Shown here: positions 36,076 through 44,894 of the stretch, piece after piece
How positions within the stretch are numbered: the first letter of the stretch is position 1
Layout: the number at the start of each line of letters is the position of its first letter
From: Luteolibacter ambystomatis
GTDB lineage: Bacteria; Verrucomicrobiota; Verrucomicrobiia; Verrucomicrobiales; Akkermansiaceae
NCBI RefSeq assembly: GCF_018137965.1
Contig: NZ_CP073100.1
Span: 124,001 to 188,000 of the forward strand
Direction: 5' to 3'
Length of the DNA: 64,000 nt
Notes under the pieces: model-generated
What the model was told of the DNA's origin: nothing
The model's input: only the letters and a program-made list of their open reading frames with translations
The model's database searches: none
Translations under genes and position numbers: made by a program

Positions 36076-36312
36076 TCAGCGGACGTGTTTGGCGATGATG
36101 TGTTCCATCCGGTCGTCACCCATTGCCTCGGGCTCGGAAAGGGCACCGCGGAAATGATCCACCCAGGCGGTGGCTGCTCCGGGAGTTTCCCGTGAAAGCA
36201 AGTCGATGACGGCGGCACGAACCACGGCGGATTTTGAATCGTGCCGTTCCCGGGCCAAGGCCTCCAGGCGGTCATCAAGTTCATCCGGAATTTTCAAGGT
36301 GATCGTCCTCAC
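36076..36312 (-). CDS. Ribbon-helix-helix antitoxin
   Basis: 78 residues from GTG 36312. The N-terminus RTITLKIPDELDDRLEALARER is a classic ribbon-helix-helix DNA-binding fold (beta strand then two helices), followed by SKSAVVRAAVIDLL. The C-terminus (FRGALSEPEAMGDDRMEHI) should bind the toxin. A further upstream ATG at 36387 is in frame but adds 25 non-conserved residues crossing the promoter. The promoter region has AATACCG repeated at 36324-36330 and 36345-36351, 21 bp apart, likely its operator. Confidence 0.82.
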   Translation of the reverse strand: MRTITLKIPDELDDRLEALARERHDSKSAVVRAAVIDLLSRETPGAATAWVDHFRGALSEPEAMGDDRMEHIIAKHVR

Positions 36313-36323
36313 GAGTCGAGAGT

Positions 36324-36351
36324 AATACCGAAGGTTGAAAAAGCAATACCG
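36324..36351 (-). promoter_or_regulatory. Candidate operator of the toxin-antitoxin pair
   Basis: AATACCG occurs twice in direct orientation with a 21-bp offset, two helical turns, immediately upstream of the antitoxin start. Ribbon-helix-helix antitoxins commonly autoregulate by binding such repeats. The region also overlaps the 3' end of the pyrophosphatase gene (stop 36362) closely, so the promoter is compressed. Confidence 0.45.
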
Positions 36352-36361
36352 GGATGGGGGA

Positions 36362-38047
36362 TTACTTCGCGTGCTGCAGCGCCTCACTCACGGCGGGGAA
36401 TATCTGCTTCTTGCGGCTGACCACTCCGGGTGCATCGAAGAGCGTCTCGTCCACCGGTGCGAACGGCAGCTTGGCGAGGATGTCCGGATCACCCGCGGCG
36501 AGGATGATGCTGTGGTGGCGGGAGACATCCGTCACTGCGAGCACGGCGAGGTTGTAGCCATTGCTGATTACGAGCTGGCGCAGGGCCGTTTCGACTTCCT
36601 CACGGCGCGGGCCGAAGCCGTGCAGACCGCGTTCCTCAACCTGGGAGATGCTGACCTTGTGGCCGTCATCGGTGAACTCCTTGCGGTCCGCGTTGAGGAT
36701 TTCCCCCGCGGTGCCGGTGGCGATCAGCGAACCGACGGCGAAGAACTGCTCGGTGAAGGTCTCGGCCTCGATTCCGGCGATGCCGGTGAGCCATTTCAGC
36801 ATCTCGCGGTCGAGATCGGTGGTGGTCGGGCCGGTGAGGCAGAGGGTATCGGAAATGATGCCCGCACTGAGGCACATGGCCACGCCGGATTCAGGTGCCA
36901 GTCCGCGGTGGACGAACTTGCGCGCGACCAGAGTGGAGGTGGAACCGACCGGTTCGTTGAGATAGCGGATCGGCTCTCGGGATACGAGATCGCCCGCGAG
37001 GCGGTGGTGGTCGATTACCTCCACGACTTCCGCTTCCTCCACGCCATTGACGGCCTGGGCGTATTCGTTGTGGTCCACCAGCGCCACGCGCAGGCGCGGC
37101 GGATCGACGAGGTCGGACTTCGAGATCACGCCCTTCATCGTGCCTTCGCGCGGGTCGATCACCGGGAAAAGATCCTGGTCTTCCGAGGCGAGGCGCTTGC
37201 GCAGCCGGGACATCGGCTCGGACGGCACCACGGTGATGAACTTCGTTTCCATCACATGGCGCACCGTGCGCGAGCAACGGATGAGCGTGGAGCAACTCGC
37301 CGTGTCGTGATGGCAGGTCAGCACGACCACACCCTTTTCGGCGGCGAGTTTGGTCAGCGCTGGATCGATGAGGTTGTCCCCGGTCACCAGCAAGGCGCGG
37401 GCACCGGCTTCGATAGCGTAGCGCTGGACGATCGGGCGATCGCCGCAGATGACCAGCACACGCCCGATGCGGCCTTCCTTGGCCGCGCTTTTCAGGCGGG
37501 CGTTGACCGAATTCTGCGACGAGGCGCCGACGAGGAGGATGATGTCTTCCTCGTCTTCTCCTGAGATCGGCGCGCCGAGTGATTCGGCACCGAGGGTGTC
37601 CGCGATCTTCAGGAACGAAGCGCGTACCGTGCGGAAGGCCATTTCCTGGGCTTCGTTCGGCAGCAGCAGTTCCAGCAGGTCGATATAGCGCAGGATACCA
37701 TGGACGTGGCCGGTGGCGTCCGTGACCGGCACGCAGCGCACGCCGCTGGAAAGCATCCGGCGATAGGCGATGAGGAAGGTGTCGGACAGGTCCGCCTGGA
37801 TGACCTCGCGGCGGCAGATCATGCCCGCGGTGGTGCGCACGTCGGTCACCAGCTCCGGAGCTTCCATCCCCGCCTTCTCCAACACCCAGGCCGTGCGTTG
37901 CGGTACATCGCCACAGCGCGCCGCGGTTGCGTCTTCCTCACCGGTGGCACGCAGCAGGGCGGCGTGGCCGATGGCGGAACAGATCGCGTCCGTGTCGGGA
38001 TTCTTGTGGCCGATCACATAGAACGGCAGTCGGGTGCGGTCGGACAT
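36362..38047 (-). CDS. ppaC: Manganese-dependent inorganic pyrophosphatase with CBS-DRTGG insert
   Basis: 561 residues from ATG 38047. The DHH-type catalytic domain is split: N-terminal part with VIGHKNPDTDAICSAIG, and the late VIDHHRLAGD motif near 340. Between them are two CBS domains and a DRTGG domain (residues about 75-300, with GVRCVPVTDATGHVHGILR), which in family II enzymes bind adenine nucleotides and regulate activity. The DHHA2 domain ends the protein (ITVLAVTDVSRHHSIIL). It hydrolyses PPi with Mn/Co. It lies 34 bp after argS on the same strand, a fitting neighbour since tRNA charging releases PPi. Confidence 0.9.
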   Translation of the reverse strand: MSDRTRLPFYVIGHKNPDTDAICSAIGHAALLRATGEEDATAARCGDVPQRTAWVLEKAGMEAPELVTDVRTTAGMICRREVIQADLSDTFLIAYRRMLSSGVRCVPVTDATGHVHGILRYIDLLELLLPNEAQEMAFRTVRASFLKIADTLGAESLGAPISGEDEEDIILLVGASSQNSVNARLKSAAKEGRIGRVLVICGDRPIVQRYAIEAGARALLVTGDNLIDPALTKLAAEKGVVVLTCHHDTASCSTLIRCSRTVRHVMETKFITVVPSEPMSRLRKRLASEDQDLFPVIDPREGTMKGVISKSDLVDPPRLRVALVDHNEYAQAVNGVEEAEVVEVIDHHRLAGDLVSREPIRYLNEPVGSTSTLVARKFVHRGLAPESGVAMCLSAGIISDTLCLTGPTTTDLDREMLKWLTGIAGIEAETFTEQFFAVGSLIATGTAGEILNADRKEFTDDGHKVSISQVEERGLHGFGPRREEVETALRQLVISNGYNLAVLAVTDVSRHHSIILAAGDPDILAKLPFAPVDETLFDAPGVVSRKKQIFPAVSEALQHAK

Positions 38048-38081
38048 GACTTGGGGCAATGAGCAGTGGAGCGGGAACGCC

Positions 38082-39827
38082 TCACATGCGCTCCGGCACC
38101 TTGATCCCGAGCAGGCCGAGACCGGTGGAGAGCACGCGGGAGGTCAGATCGCACAAGGCGAGACGGCTGGAACGGACGGGTTCGTCCGCCTTCAGCACCG
38201 GACAGGCTTCGAAGAACGAGTGGAACGCGCGGGCGAGTTCCAGCAGGTAGTTTGCGAGAAGATTCGGGCGATGGTCGTCGATCACCGTCGGCAACACCTC
38301 GGCGAAACGAACAATCAGGCGGGCAAGATGGATCTCCGCCTCCTCGCCGAGTACGATGGATGCCGTAGCAACATCGAACGGCGTCTCCAGCTTGCGGAAG
38401 ATCGAGCGGATGCGGACGTTGCTGTATTGCAGATACGGAGCGGTATCGCCCTGGAGCGCAAGCATGCGGTCCCAGGAGAACACGTAGTCGGTGAGACGGT
38501 TCTGCGAGAGCTCCGCGAACTTCACCGCGCCGATGCCGACGGTCTCCGCGATTTGCGCGGCTTCGTCCGCAGGGATCTCCGGATTCTTTTCCGCGATGGC
38601 TTTGGCGGCGCGCTCGACGGCCTCCTCCAGCACGTCGATGAGCTGCACGTTGTCGCCCGAGCGGGTCTTCATCAGCTTGCGGTCCTCGCCGAGGATCGAG
38701 CCGAAGGCCACGTGGCGGTAGTCGCAGTGTTTGCCCCAGCGTTCCGCCGCATCGAAGATCTGCCGGAAGTGCAGCGACTGCGGCACGCCGACGACGTACC
38801 AGATGTGGTCCGCCTTCCAGGTGTCGGTGCGGTATTCCAGCGTGGCGAGGTCGGTGGTGGCGTAGAGGAAGCCGCCGTCCGCCTTGCGGATGATCGCGGG
38901 ATTGTCCGTCCAGCCGTCTTCCTTGTGAACGCGGAAGGGGTCCTGCTCGTCCGGCAGTTTGCCGGAGGCGAAGATGCACGTCGCGCCATCGCTGACGCGG
39001 GCAATGTCCCTGGCCACGAATTCTTCCACGAGGCCGGGGAGGCGGTCGTTGTAGAAACTTTCGCCCAGCCAGTGGTCGAAGGTGACGTCGAGGCGGTCGT
39101 AGATTTTCTGAAGGCCCTGCTTCGAGACCTCGATGCACTGGTGCCAGATGGAGGTGTTCTGTTCGTCACCGGCCTGGAGCTTCACCAGTTCCAGCTTGCA
39201 GGCATCGAGCACCGTGGGATCGGCCTTGATGAGGGAGTTCACCTCGCGATAGACGCGCAGGAGTTCGGCGATCGGATCGGTGACGATCGCGGCATTGTCC
39301 AACAGGTTCTTCCACCCGTAGAGGATCATGCCGAACTGCGTGCCCCAGTCGCCGATGTGGTTGTCGGTGATGACATTGAAACCGAGGAAGCGCGCAATGC
39401 GGGAAAGCGAGTCGCCAATGATGGTGGAGCGGATGTGGCCCACGTGCATTGGTTTCGCTACGTTCGGTGCGGAGAAATCGACGACGACGGTTCGGCCTGC
39501 ACCGACATCCGGCACGCCGAGCTTGGCATCGCCCAGCAGGCGGGTGACCGCCGCGGCATAGGCTCCGGGGAGGATGCGGAAATTGAGGAAGCCGGGGCCG
39601 GCGATCTCGGCAGTGGCCAGGCCGGCCAGATCCACGCGGTCGATGATCTCCTGGGCGAGGGCGCGCGGATTCGTCTTGCGCTGCTTCGCCAGCACCATCG
39701 CGGCATTCGACTGGTAGTCGCCGAATCGCAGGTCGGTGGCGGCGGTCACGGGCGTGGCGGCGGACTCGCCGATCACGGACGCGACGGCGGCGGAGAGGCG
39801 GGATTCGAGGTCCTGCTGGAAGGTCAT
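38082..39827 (-). CDS. argS: Arginyl-tRNA synthetase
   Basis: 581 residues. Class I synthetase with N-terminal Arg-specific domain (1-115), the HIGH signature as HVGHIRS in NVAKPMHVGHIRSTIIG, and the KMSKS equivalent KTRSGD (class with atypical KMSKS, as usual in ArgRS). The tRNA-binding C-terminus ends in LCDLTSRVLSTGLGLLGI. It charges tRNA-Arg. Located between ptsN (21 bp) and ppaC (34 bp), all on the minus strand, so this is probably one transcript. Confidence 0.96.
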   Translation of the reverse strand: MTFQQDLESRLSAAVASVIGESAATPVTAATDLRFGDYQSNAAMVLAKQRKTNPRALAQEIIDRVDLAGLATAEIAGPGFLNFRILPGAYAAAVTRLLGDAKLGVPDVGAGRTVVVDFSAPNVAKPMHVGHIRSTIIGDSLSRIARFLGFNVITDNHIGDWGTQFGMILYGWKNLLDNAAIVTDPIAELLRVYREVNSLIKADPTVLDACKLELVKLQAGDEQNTSIWHQCIEVSKQGLQKIYDRLDVTFDHWLGESFYNDRLPGLVEEFVARDIARVSDGATCIFASGKLPDEQDPFRVHKEDGWTDNPAIIRKADGGFLYATTDLATLEYRTDTWKADHIWYVVGVPQSLHFRQIFDAAERWGKHCDYRHVAFGSILGEDRKLMKTRSGDNVQLIDVLEEAVERAAKAIAEKNPEIPADEAAQIAETVGIGAVKFAELSQNRLTDYVFSWDRMLALQGDTAPYLQYSNVRIRSIFRKLETPFDVATASIVLGEEAEIHLARLIVRFAEVLPTVIDDHRPNLLANYLLELARAFHSFFEACPVLKADEPVRSSRLALCDLTSRVLSTGLGLLGIKVPERM

Positions 39828-39848
39828 GGCGATGGATCGCGCGGAGGA

Positions 39849-40331
39849 TCAGTTCCCGGGCGCGGGCACACGGGACGATTTTGGATCGAGGATGGCGAGA
39901 ATTTCCTCACGGGAATCCGCGGCCGCGATCTGTCGGCGGATTTCGCCGTTGGTGAACATCTTGGCGATTGCCGCCAGTGTCCGCAGGTGCAGGTGGTAGT
40001 CCTTCCGCGGCACGATGAAGAGGAACACGAAATGGACGGGAGCTCCGTCCAGCGCCTCGAAATCGATGCCCTCCTTCGAGCGACCCAGCACGGCGATCAC
40101 CCGGTCCACATGATCTGAGAAGGCGTGGGGGATGGCCACGCCGGAACCGATGCCCGTGCTCACCAGTTCCTCCCGCACTTTCAGGGACTCCAGGACCTCG
40201 TCATAGAGGGCGTGGTCGAGGTGCCCGGAATCCCGCAGGTGATCCACCAACTCCACGATCGAGGGCCAATGATCCCCCGCCCGCATTTCGGGCAGGATCT
40301 GATCGGCGCTGATGAGGTGGCTCAATTTCAT
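39849..40331 (-). CDS. ptsN: PTS IIA-like nitrogen-regulatory protein
   Basis: 160 residues from ATG 40331; an in-frame start at 40544 would add 71 residues with no homology and is rejected. Fructose-type IIA fold with phosphorylation His69 in GIGSGVAIPHAFS. The segment REELVSTGIGSG and the closing helix EIRRQIAAADSREEILAIL are typical of PtsN. In bacteria without a full sugar PTS it takes part in regulatory phosphotransfer and potassium/nitrogen control; no EI or HPr gene is in this window. The first gene of the minus-strand run; promoter within the 157-bp divergent gap to the lipoprotein gene. Confidence 0.88.
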   Translation of the reverse strand: MKLSHLISADQILPEMRAGDHWPSIVELVDHLRDSGHLDHALYDEVLESLKVREELVSTGIGSGVAIPHAFSDHVDRVIAVLGRSKEGIDFEALDGAPVHFVFLFIVPRKDYHLHLRTLAAIAKMFTNGEIRRQIAAADSREEILAILDPKSSRVPAPGN

Positions 40332-40488
40332 GAAAGAGCGGGGGAAATCGGGTGGGGATGCGTTTGGGAGGTCGGCGATTACCGATGTGATCCGGGCTTG
40401 GCAAGCCCATTCGCGGGGCGGGGAAGATGCTGGTTTGTAGAGGTGTTTGCAACTTGCAGATCTCCGGGGCGCTTGGCTAGCGTCCGGC

Positions 40489-40989
40489 ATGGTTCGTACC
40501 GTCTGCCGTTTGCTTGCCTTGGTGTCCGCATGCACCCTGCTCACTCACTGTGGAGCCCCGCTGGGTACCGGCAACATGGGAGGACCGACCCAGGAGGAGC
40601 GGTCCGCGAAGATTGCCGCCGAGCCGTCCGGGGATTTCTTCTACGGCCGCCGCTATTACGTGCAGAAGACCCGCTTCTGGGGCTACCTGCGGAAGCCGCA
40701 CGAATCCTGGAACCGCGCGAAGCTGGTGGTTTTCAATGAATCCCAAAAGACCAATCCGGACCGTTTTCCGGAAAACGGCCCTGCGGGCCAACGTTACGGC
40801 TTCGACAACAACTTCGACTACCGCATCCGGGGCAATTACACCGGCCGCCAGATCTACGAGCCCAACAGCAACCAGATCCTGCCTGAGTTCAAACTCACCA
40901 GCTATGAGGTGGTCGATCAGAATCCGGGCTGGCTCTTCCGGCCGGATGACCGCTATGATCCCACGAGGATCACCCTGACTCCACGTTGA
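40489..40989 (+). CDS. Lipoprotein of unknown function
   Basis: 166 residues from ATG 40489. N-terminal signal with lipobox LLTHC, so it is a lipoprotein of the cell envelope. The mature protein is rich in Tyr, Phe and Arg (SGDFFYGRRYYVQKTRFWGYLRKP) and ends TRITLTPR. I do not recognise the family. It is followed by a membrane protein gene 40 bp downstream on the same strand, which it may accompany. Confidence 0.75.
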   Translation: MVRTVCRLLALVSACTLLTHCGAPLGTGNMGGPTQEERSAKIAAEPSGDFFYGRRYYVQKTRFWGYLRKPHESWNRAKLVVFNESQKTNPDRFPENGPAGQRYGFDNNFDYRIRGNYTGRQIYEPNSNQILPEFKLTSYEVVDQNPGWLFRPDDRYDPTRITLTPR

Positions 40990-41029
40990 TCGGGCTGACG
41001 ACGTTTTCTCCCCCGAACGTTCCGCTGCC

Positions 41030-42025
41030 ATGGAAATCCGCTCCTACCCCCGCCCCCCGAAGGAGGCAACCGGCGTCAAACTGCCGGAGGAGGCTCCCAG
41101 GATCATGGACTCTCCAGGCAGGGGGCGTGAGAGGATTCTCCGGCGGCGCAAGGTGCGGAAGGAGAGCCGGGCCAAGCTGCTGATGGTGAGGACCATCGCC
41201 TTCGGGACCCTGACCGGCGTGGGGCTGATCCTGTTCGTGATCATTGGCATCCTTCGCACGAAGGACGATGGGGGCGAAGGTTGGAAGGACCCGAACGCTT
41301 CCCGCTACCAGGTTTACAGCGGAGCGAAAAAAGCACGGGAGTTTCCCTCTCCATCCAGCGAGGAAGTGGTCGCGACGGTCCGCAAGGTGCTGGCGATGCG
41401 GAACGCCGGTGACTTCCGTGATCTGGTGCGCCTGAAAGGCATGAGCGAGGCGGAGGCCGTGGACTTCCTCACCCGCCTGACGGCGAAGATGGGAAAAATC
41501 ACCCAGGTCACCTGGCAGAGCGCCGACACCGTCAATGGCCTGCAGTTGGAAAGCGCCCTCGTGGAATTCGCGAATGGAATGCCGAGGGTGGCCTACCTGA
41601 CGCCGGATGGCGCGGGGACGTGGCAGATGGATCTCGCTTCCTTTGCGAGCCATGGTTCGGTGAACTGGGATGAACTTTATGCGGGGGGTGCCCGAACTGC
41701 GGAGCTGCGGGCGGTGGCAAACAAGGACAGCTATTACAACGGATCGTATACGGACGAGAGCACGTGGTCCGCTTATTTGCTGAGCCGCCCGGATGAGGAG
41801 CGGGCGTTCATCGGCTACTGCAAAAAAGGTGGCTCCGCCGACAGAGCCTTCGAGCGTGTCTTGAGGGAAAAGAGAGTTTTCCCGGTGGTGGTCCAGATTT
41901 CCAAGACCACCGGAGAGAACAGCCGCCAAGTGGAGATCCTGTCCGTGCTGGCCGAGGGATGGGTGCTCACGAACACACCCTTCGACGAGGCTTTCCTTTC
42001 GGAAGCCCCGCCGGAGGGAAAGTAG
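41030..42025 (+). CDS. Single-pass membrane protein of unknown function
   Basis: 331 residues. A basic cytoplasmic N-terminus of about 50 residues (RERILRRRKVRKESRAKLLM) precedes one membrane helix (about 52-74, TIAFGTLTGVGLILFVIIGIL). The remaining 255 residues should be periplasmic and contain SEEVVATVRKVLAMRNAGDFRDLVRLKG and a late STWSAYLLSRPDEERAF segment. No known domain was recognised. Its stop is 12 bp from that of the convergent TPR gene. Confidence 0.78.
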   Translation: MEIRSYPRPPKEATGVKLPEEAPRIMDSPGRGRERILRRRKVRKESRAKLLMVRTIAFGTLTGVGLILFVIIGILRTKDDGGEGWKDPNASRYQVYSGAKKAREFPSPSSEEVVATVRKVLAMRNAGDFRDLVRLKGMSEAEAVDFLTRLTAKMGKITQVTWQSADTVNGLQLESALVEFANGMPRVAYLTPDGAGTWQMDLASFASHGSVNWDELYAGGARTAELRAVANKDSYYNGSYTDESTWSAYLLSRPDEERAFIGYCKKGGSADRAFERVLREKRVFPVVVQISKTTGENSRQVEILSVLAEGWVLTNTPFDEAFLSEAPPEGK

Positions 42026-42037
42026 CGGCTGCCGGAA

Positions 42038-43423
42038 TCAGCCGGCGTAGGAAGATTCCACGCGCTGGGCCACGTCACGGTAGCCGTAGTCCACTTCGTA
42101 GATCTGCTTGAAGCATTCGAGCGCGGAGGGCAGGTCGCCCATCTCGGTGTGGATCACACCCTTCTCGTAGAGGACTTCCTTCTTGGTATTGTCCATCGCG
42201 TGCAGGTCGGCGAGGGCATCGCTGAGCTGCTTGATGGCCAGGTCGAACATGTGCTTCGCCTTGAAGGTGCGGCCCAGCAGCAGCAGCACCTTGGTGCGGA
42301 TGTGCGGGTTGCGGGTGGCCTGCTGGAGGTGGGGGATGGCGGAGGTGTAGTCGCCGGTGTTGTAGAGTGCGTTGCCGAGGTCGTAGCGGAGCTGCGGGTC
42401 GGTCGGGTTCTGCTCGACGCGGCGCTTGGCCTCCTCGACCTGTTCGGCGAGACGGGCGGCCTTGCGCTCCTGTAGCTGGGCCTGGAGGTCCGCATTGCCG
42501 GGGTCCTGGGCGGCAGCTTCTTCCAAGGAGCGCATGTGGGCCTCGTTGGCCCGGTCGTTCATTTGGGAAGCCTTGTTCTGAAGCGCCACGTCACCGTTGC
42601 TGAGGGTGTGGGCCCAGGAATAAAAGGCATGGGCGTTGGCCCAGTCTTCAAGCTGCTCGTAAACGCCGGCCAGTTCCTTGACGGTGCCGAGGTGGTTGGT
42701 GTCTTCGTTGTACTTGAGGACGATCTTGTCGCGGCGTTCTTCGAGCTGGTCACGGGTCAGGCCGGTACGGGCGGCCTTTTCCATTTCCTCGAATTGGGCC
42801 TGGTCGCGCATGAGGTCGCGCATGCTGGAATTTTCGTCCCACTTCGCCTTCTGCATGGAAGCGCGGGCGGCACAGTCTTTGGCACCCTTGACGGCCTCCG
42901 AGTCGGTGGGGGCGATCTTGAGAATGTCACTATAGACCTCGCCGGCCTGCTGCGGCATGTCCCGGCTGAGATAGTGCTGGGCGAGCTTGTGAAGGAGCTT
43001 CGGAGTTTCCGGAGGACCCTTGCGCACCGTTTCCAGTGCGAAGGCGGCGCTGTCCGGCATCTCCATTTTCATGAAGCATTCGAACAGGAGATCGTTGGCA
43101 CCCTCGTTGAGAGGATCCTTTTCCAGTTCCTTCTCCAGAGCCACGACGGTGCCGGCCGGATCTTTCTTCACTCCACCCGAGTACTTCATCGCGCTGAAAC
43201 CACCGCCGCCGAAGAGGCCGCCTTTCTTTTTCGCGCCGCCGGTGTTCTGGATCTCCACCTTGCGGAGCACTTTGCGACCATCGAGGAATTCAGGCAGATC
43301 CTTGAGAATCGCTTGGAGGATGCTGATCGCGTAGGGAAGATTCTGGGTTTGGATGGCGCTGAGAGCTCGCAACCACAAGGCTTTCTGGGCCTGTGGCAGA
43401 TCCTTTTCAGTGATTTCAGGCAT
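42038..43423 (-). CDS. Tetratricopeptide-repeat protein
   Basis: 461 residues. Several TPR motifs are visible, e.g. around LNEGANDLLFECFMKMEMPD, LAQHYLSRDMPQQAGEVYSDIL and LRYDLGNALYNTGDYTSAIPHLQQATRNP. A Gly-rich stretch near 70-80 (KKKGGLFGGGGFSAMKY) marks a linker. No signal peptide, so it is likely cytoplasmic or membrane-associated scaffolding. It is not linked to an operon; the upstream 216-bp gap holds a structured RNA-like element (43449-43493). Confidence 0.82.
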   Translation of the reverse strand: MPEITEKDLPQAQKALWLRALSAIQTQNLPYAISILQAILKDLPEFLDGRKVLRKVEIQNTGGAKKKGGLFGGGGFSAMKYSGGVKKDPAGTVVALEKELEKDPLNEGANDLLFECFMKMEMPDSAAFALETVRKGPPETPKLLHKLAQHYLSRDMPQQAGEVYSDILKIAPTDSEAVKGAKDCAARASMQKAKWDENSSMRDLMRDQAQFEEMEKAARTGLTRDQLEERRDKIVLKYNEDTNHLGTVKELAGVYEQLEDWANAHAFYSWAHTLSNGDVALQNKASQMNDRANEAHMRSLEEAAAQDPGNADLQAQLQERKAARLAEQVEEAKRRVEQNPTDPQLRYDLGNALYNTGDYTSAIPHLQQATRNPHIRTKVLLLLGRTFKAKHMFDLAIKQLSDALADLHAMDNTKKEVLYEKGVIHTEMGDLPSALECFKQIYEVDYGYRDVAQRVESSYAG

Positions 43424-43448
43424 GGCTGGCTTTTGGATTTAGGAAGGG

Positions 43449-43493
43449 TTTTCCACCGCACGGACGAGGCTTGGCGTCTGCGGTGCTGGAAAA
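43449..43493. other. Bulged stem-loop in the gap before the TPR and infA genes
   Basis: Three stacked pairings are found: TTTTCCA/TGGAAAA, CCGCA/TGCGG and GACG/CGTC, 16 bp in total, with small bulges and an 8-nt loop. It begins 26 bp upstream of the TPR start on the minus strand, and about 150 bp before infA on the plus strand. It might be a leader structure. Its role is not known. Confidence 0.4.
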
Positions 43494-43639
43494 TGAGACG
43501 GATATGATGGATTGGCAAGCGCTCCCTTCGTATCCGCAGGTGCGTTTTTTTGGGATTGATGCTCCCGAACCTTCCGGCATCATCGGCGTGCGGGAGCATC
43601 CGTGCTCCGCTCCTTCTTTTTCCGCTTTACCGATACCTC

Positions 43640-43936
43640 ATGCCACCTCGTCCCAAGAAATCTTCCGGCCCCCGTCGTTCCAACCGCAGCGGCCCCGGTC
43701 CGCGCCGTCCCGGAAAAGAAAACGATGAAAAGGCGGTGGAGGTCGAGGGCGAGATTTCGGCGGTTCTCGCCGGTACCATGTTCCGTGTCCGCATGATCAG
43801 CGGACACGAGGTGCTCGCCCACATTTCCGGGAAGATGCGGAAGCGCTTCATCCGTCTCGTGGTCGGGGACAAGGTGAAGATGGAGATGTCTCCGTATGAC
43901 GTCTCGAAGGCCCGCATCGTTTACCGTCTGGGCTGA
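43640..43936 (+). CDS. infA: Translation initiation factor IF-1 with N-terminal basic extension
   Basis: 98 residues from ATG 43640. The OB-fold core (about 30-98) has the family motifs [54 protein letters not shown] split by domain. The usual length is 71-73 residues; the extra N-terminal 26 residues ([20 protein letters not shown]) are Pro/Arg/Lys-rich and probably disordered. IF-1 occupies the ribosomal A site during initiation. The gene is followed by a strong bidirectional terminator. Confidence 0.9.
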   Translation: MPPRPKKSSGPRRSNRSGPGPRRPGKENDEKAVEVEGEISAVLAGTMFRVRMISGHEVLAHISGKMRKRFIRLVVGDKVKMEMSPYDVSKARIVYRLG

Positions 43937-43961
43937 TCCCGGATCGGATGAGTTTTCCAAA

Positions 43962-43995
43962 CGAAAAAGCCGCGGCAGATGCCGCGGCTTTTTCG
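43962..43995. terminator. Strong bidirectional terminator between infA and scpA
   Basis: CGAAAAAGCCGCGGCA (43962-43977) and its perfect complement (43980-43995) form a 16-bp arm pair with A- and T-tracts on both ends, so it can terminate both convergent genes. It lies 25 bp after the infA stop and 19 bp before the scpA stop. Confidence 0.9.
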
Positions 43996-44014
43996 TGCTT
44001 GGAAATGGACGGGA

Positions 44015-44794
44015 TTACTCCGCCGAATCCGTTTCCTCCATCTCCAAGGCGCTGACAGCTCCGGGCGTCCGGCGTTCCACCACGATCTCGCCCAGCGTCT
44101 GGCTCTGCCGGATCATGAACTGGTTCAGCTTCATCAGTTCCAGGACCGCGAGGAAGGTGACAATCACCTCGGCCTTGGTGGTGGCGCTGTCGAAGAGATC
44201 CTCGAAGCGCCGTGCCTGTCCGCAGGTGAAATGTCCGAGAAGGAACTCGATCTTGTCCGCTACGGTGTAGCGGTCGTCGACAATATCGCCGAAGTCATGA
44301 GCCTCTTCGAACCGCTTCAGGACGTTCTGGAAGGCGCGGATGAGGTCGAAAATGGAGACTTCCGCCAGCGGGGCGGGTGACGTTTCCGTTTCTTTTTCCG
44401 GCTTGTCCGCCTGATGGGCGAAGCTGCCCTCCTGCTCGATCTCGCGGAGCGAGAGGAAGCCCGCCGCGTCCTTGAATTTCTTGTACTCGATGAGCTGGCG
44501 GATCAGTTCCCAGCGCGGATCGTCCTCCTCCGCATCCTCCTCGGGCGGTTGCTCGGTCCGTGGCAGCAGCGTGCGGCTCTTGATGTACATGAGGTTGGCC
44601 GCCATGACGATGAACTCCGAGGCGAGGTCGATGTTCAGCAGCTTGAAGGTATCGATGTAGTCGAGGTACTGCCGGGTGATCCGCTCGATGGAGATCGTAT
44701 GGATGTCCACCTCGTCCTTTTTGATGAGGTAAAGAAGGAGGTCCAGCGGGCCCTCGAAAATCTCCAGTCTGACCTTGTAGTCGGCGCTTTCCAC
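44015..44794 (-). CDS. scpA: Segregation and condensation protein A
   Basis: 259 residues from a GTG at 44794. ScpA is the kleisin of the SMC-ScpAB condensin. The N-terminal motif YKVRLEIFEGPLDLLLYLIKKDEVDI is canonical, as is ISIERITRQYLDYI and the C-terminal winged-helix region FLAVLELMKLNQF. A longer reading frame to 44923 exists but its first 43 residues are not family-like and would overlap the divergent AsmA-like gene. The exact start is therefore uncertain. No scpB is in this window. Confidence 0.87.
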   Translation of the reverse strand: MESADYKVRLEIFEGPLDLLLYLIKKDEVDIHTISIERITRQYLDYIDTFKLLNIDLASEFIVMAANLMYIKSRTLLPRTEQPPEEDAEEDDPRWELIRQLIEYKKFKDAAGFLSLREIEQEGSFAHQADKPEKETETSPAPLAEVSIFDLIRAFQNVLKRFEEAHDFGDIVDDRYTVADKIEFLLGHFTCGQARRFEDLFDSATTKAEVIVTFLAVLELMKLNQFMIRQSQTLGEIVVERRTPGAVSALEMEETDSAE

Positions 44795-44894
44795 GGGGCG
44801 GTAGGTAGGACATCCCTCCGCCCCCTGCGAGGGAAATTTCGGCTGGCTTGCAAGGGGGGAGGCCGCTTGAATGCCGCCGCCCGGCGGGTCCCCC

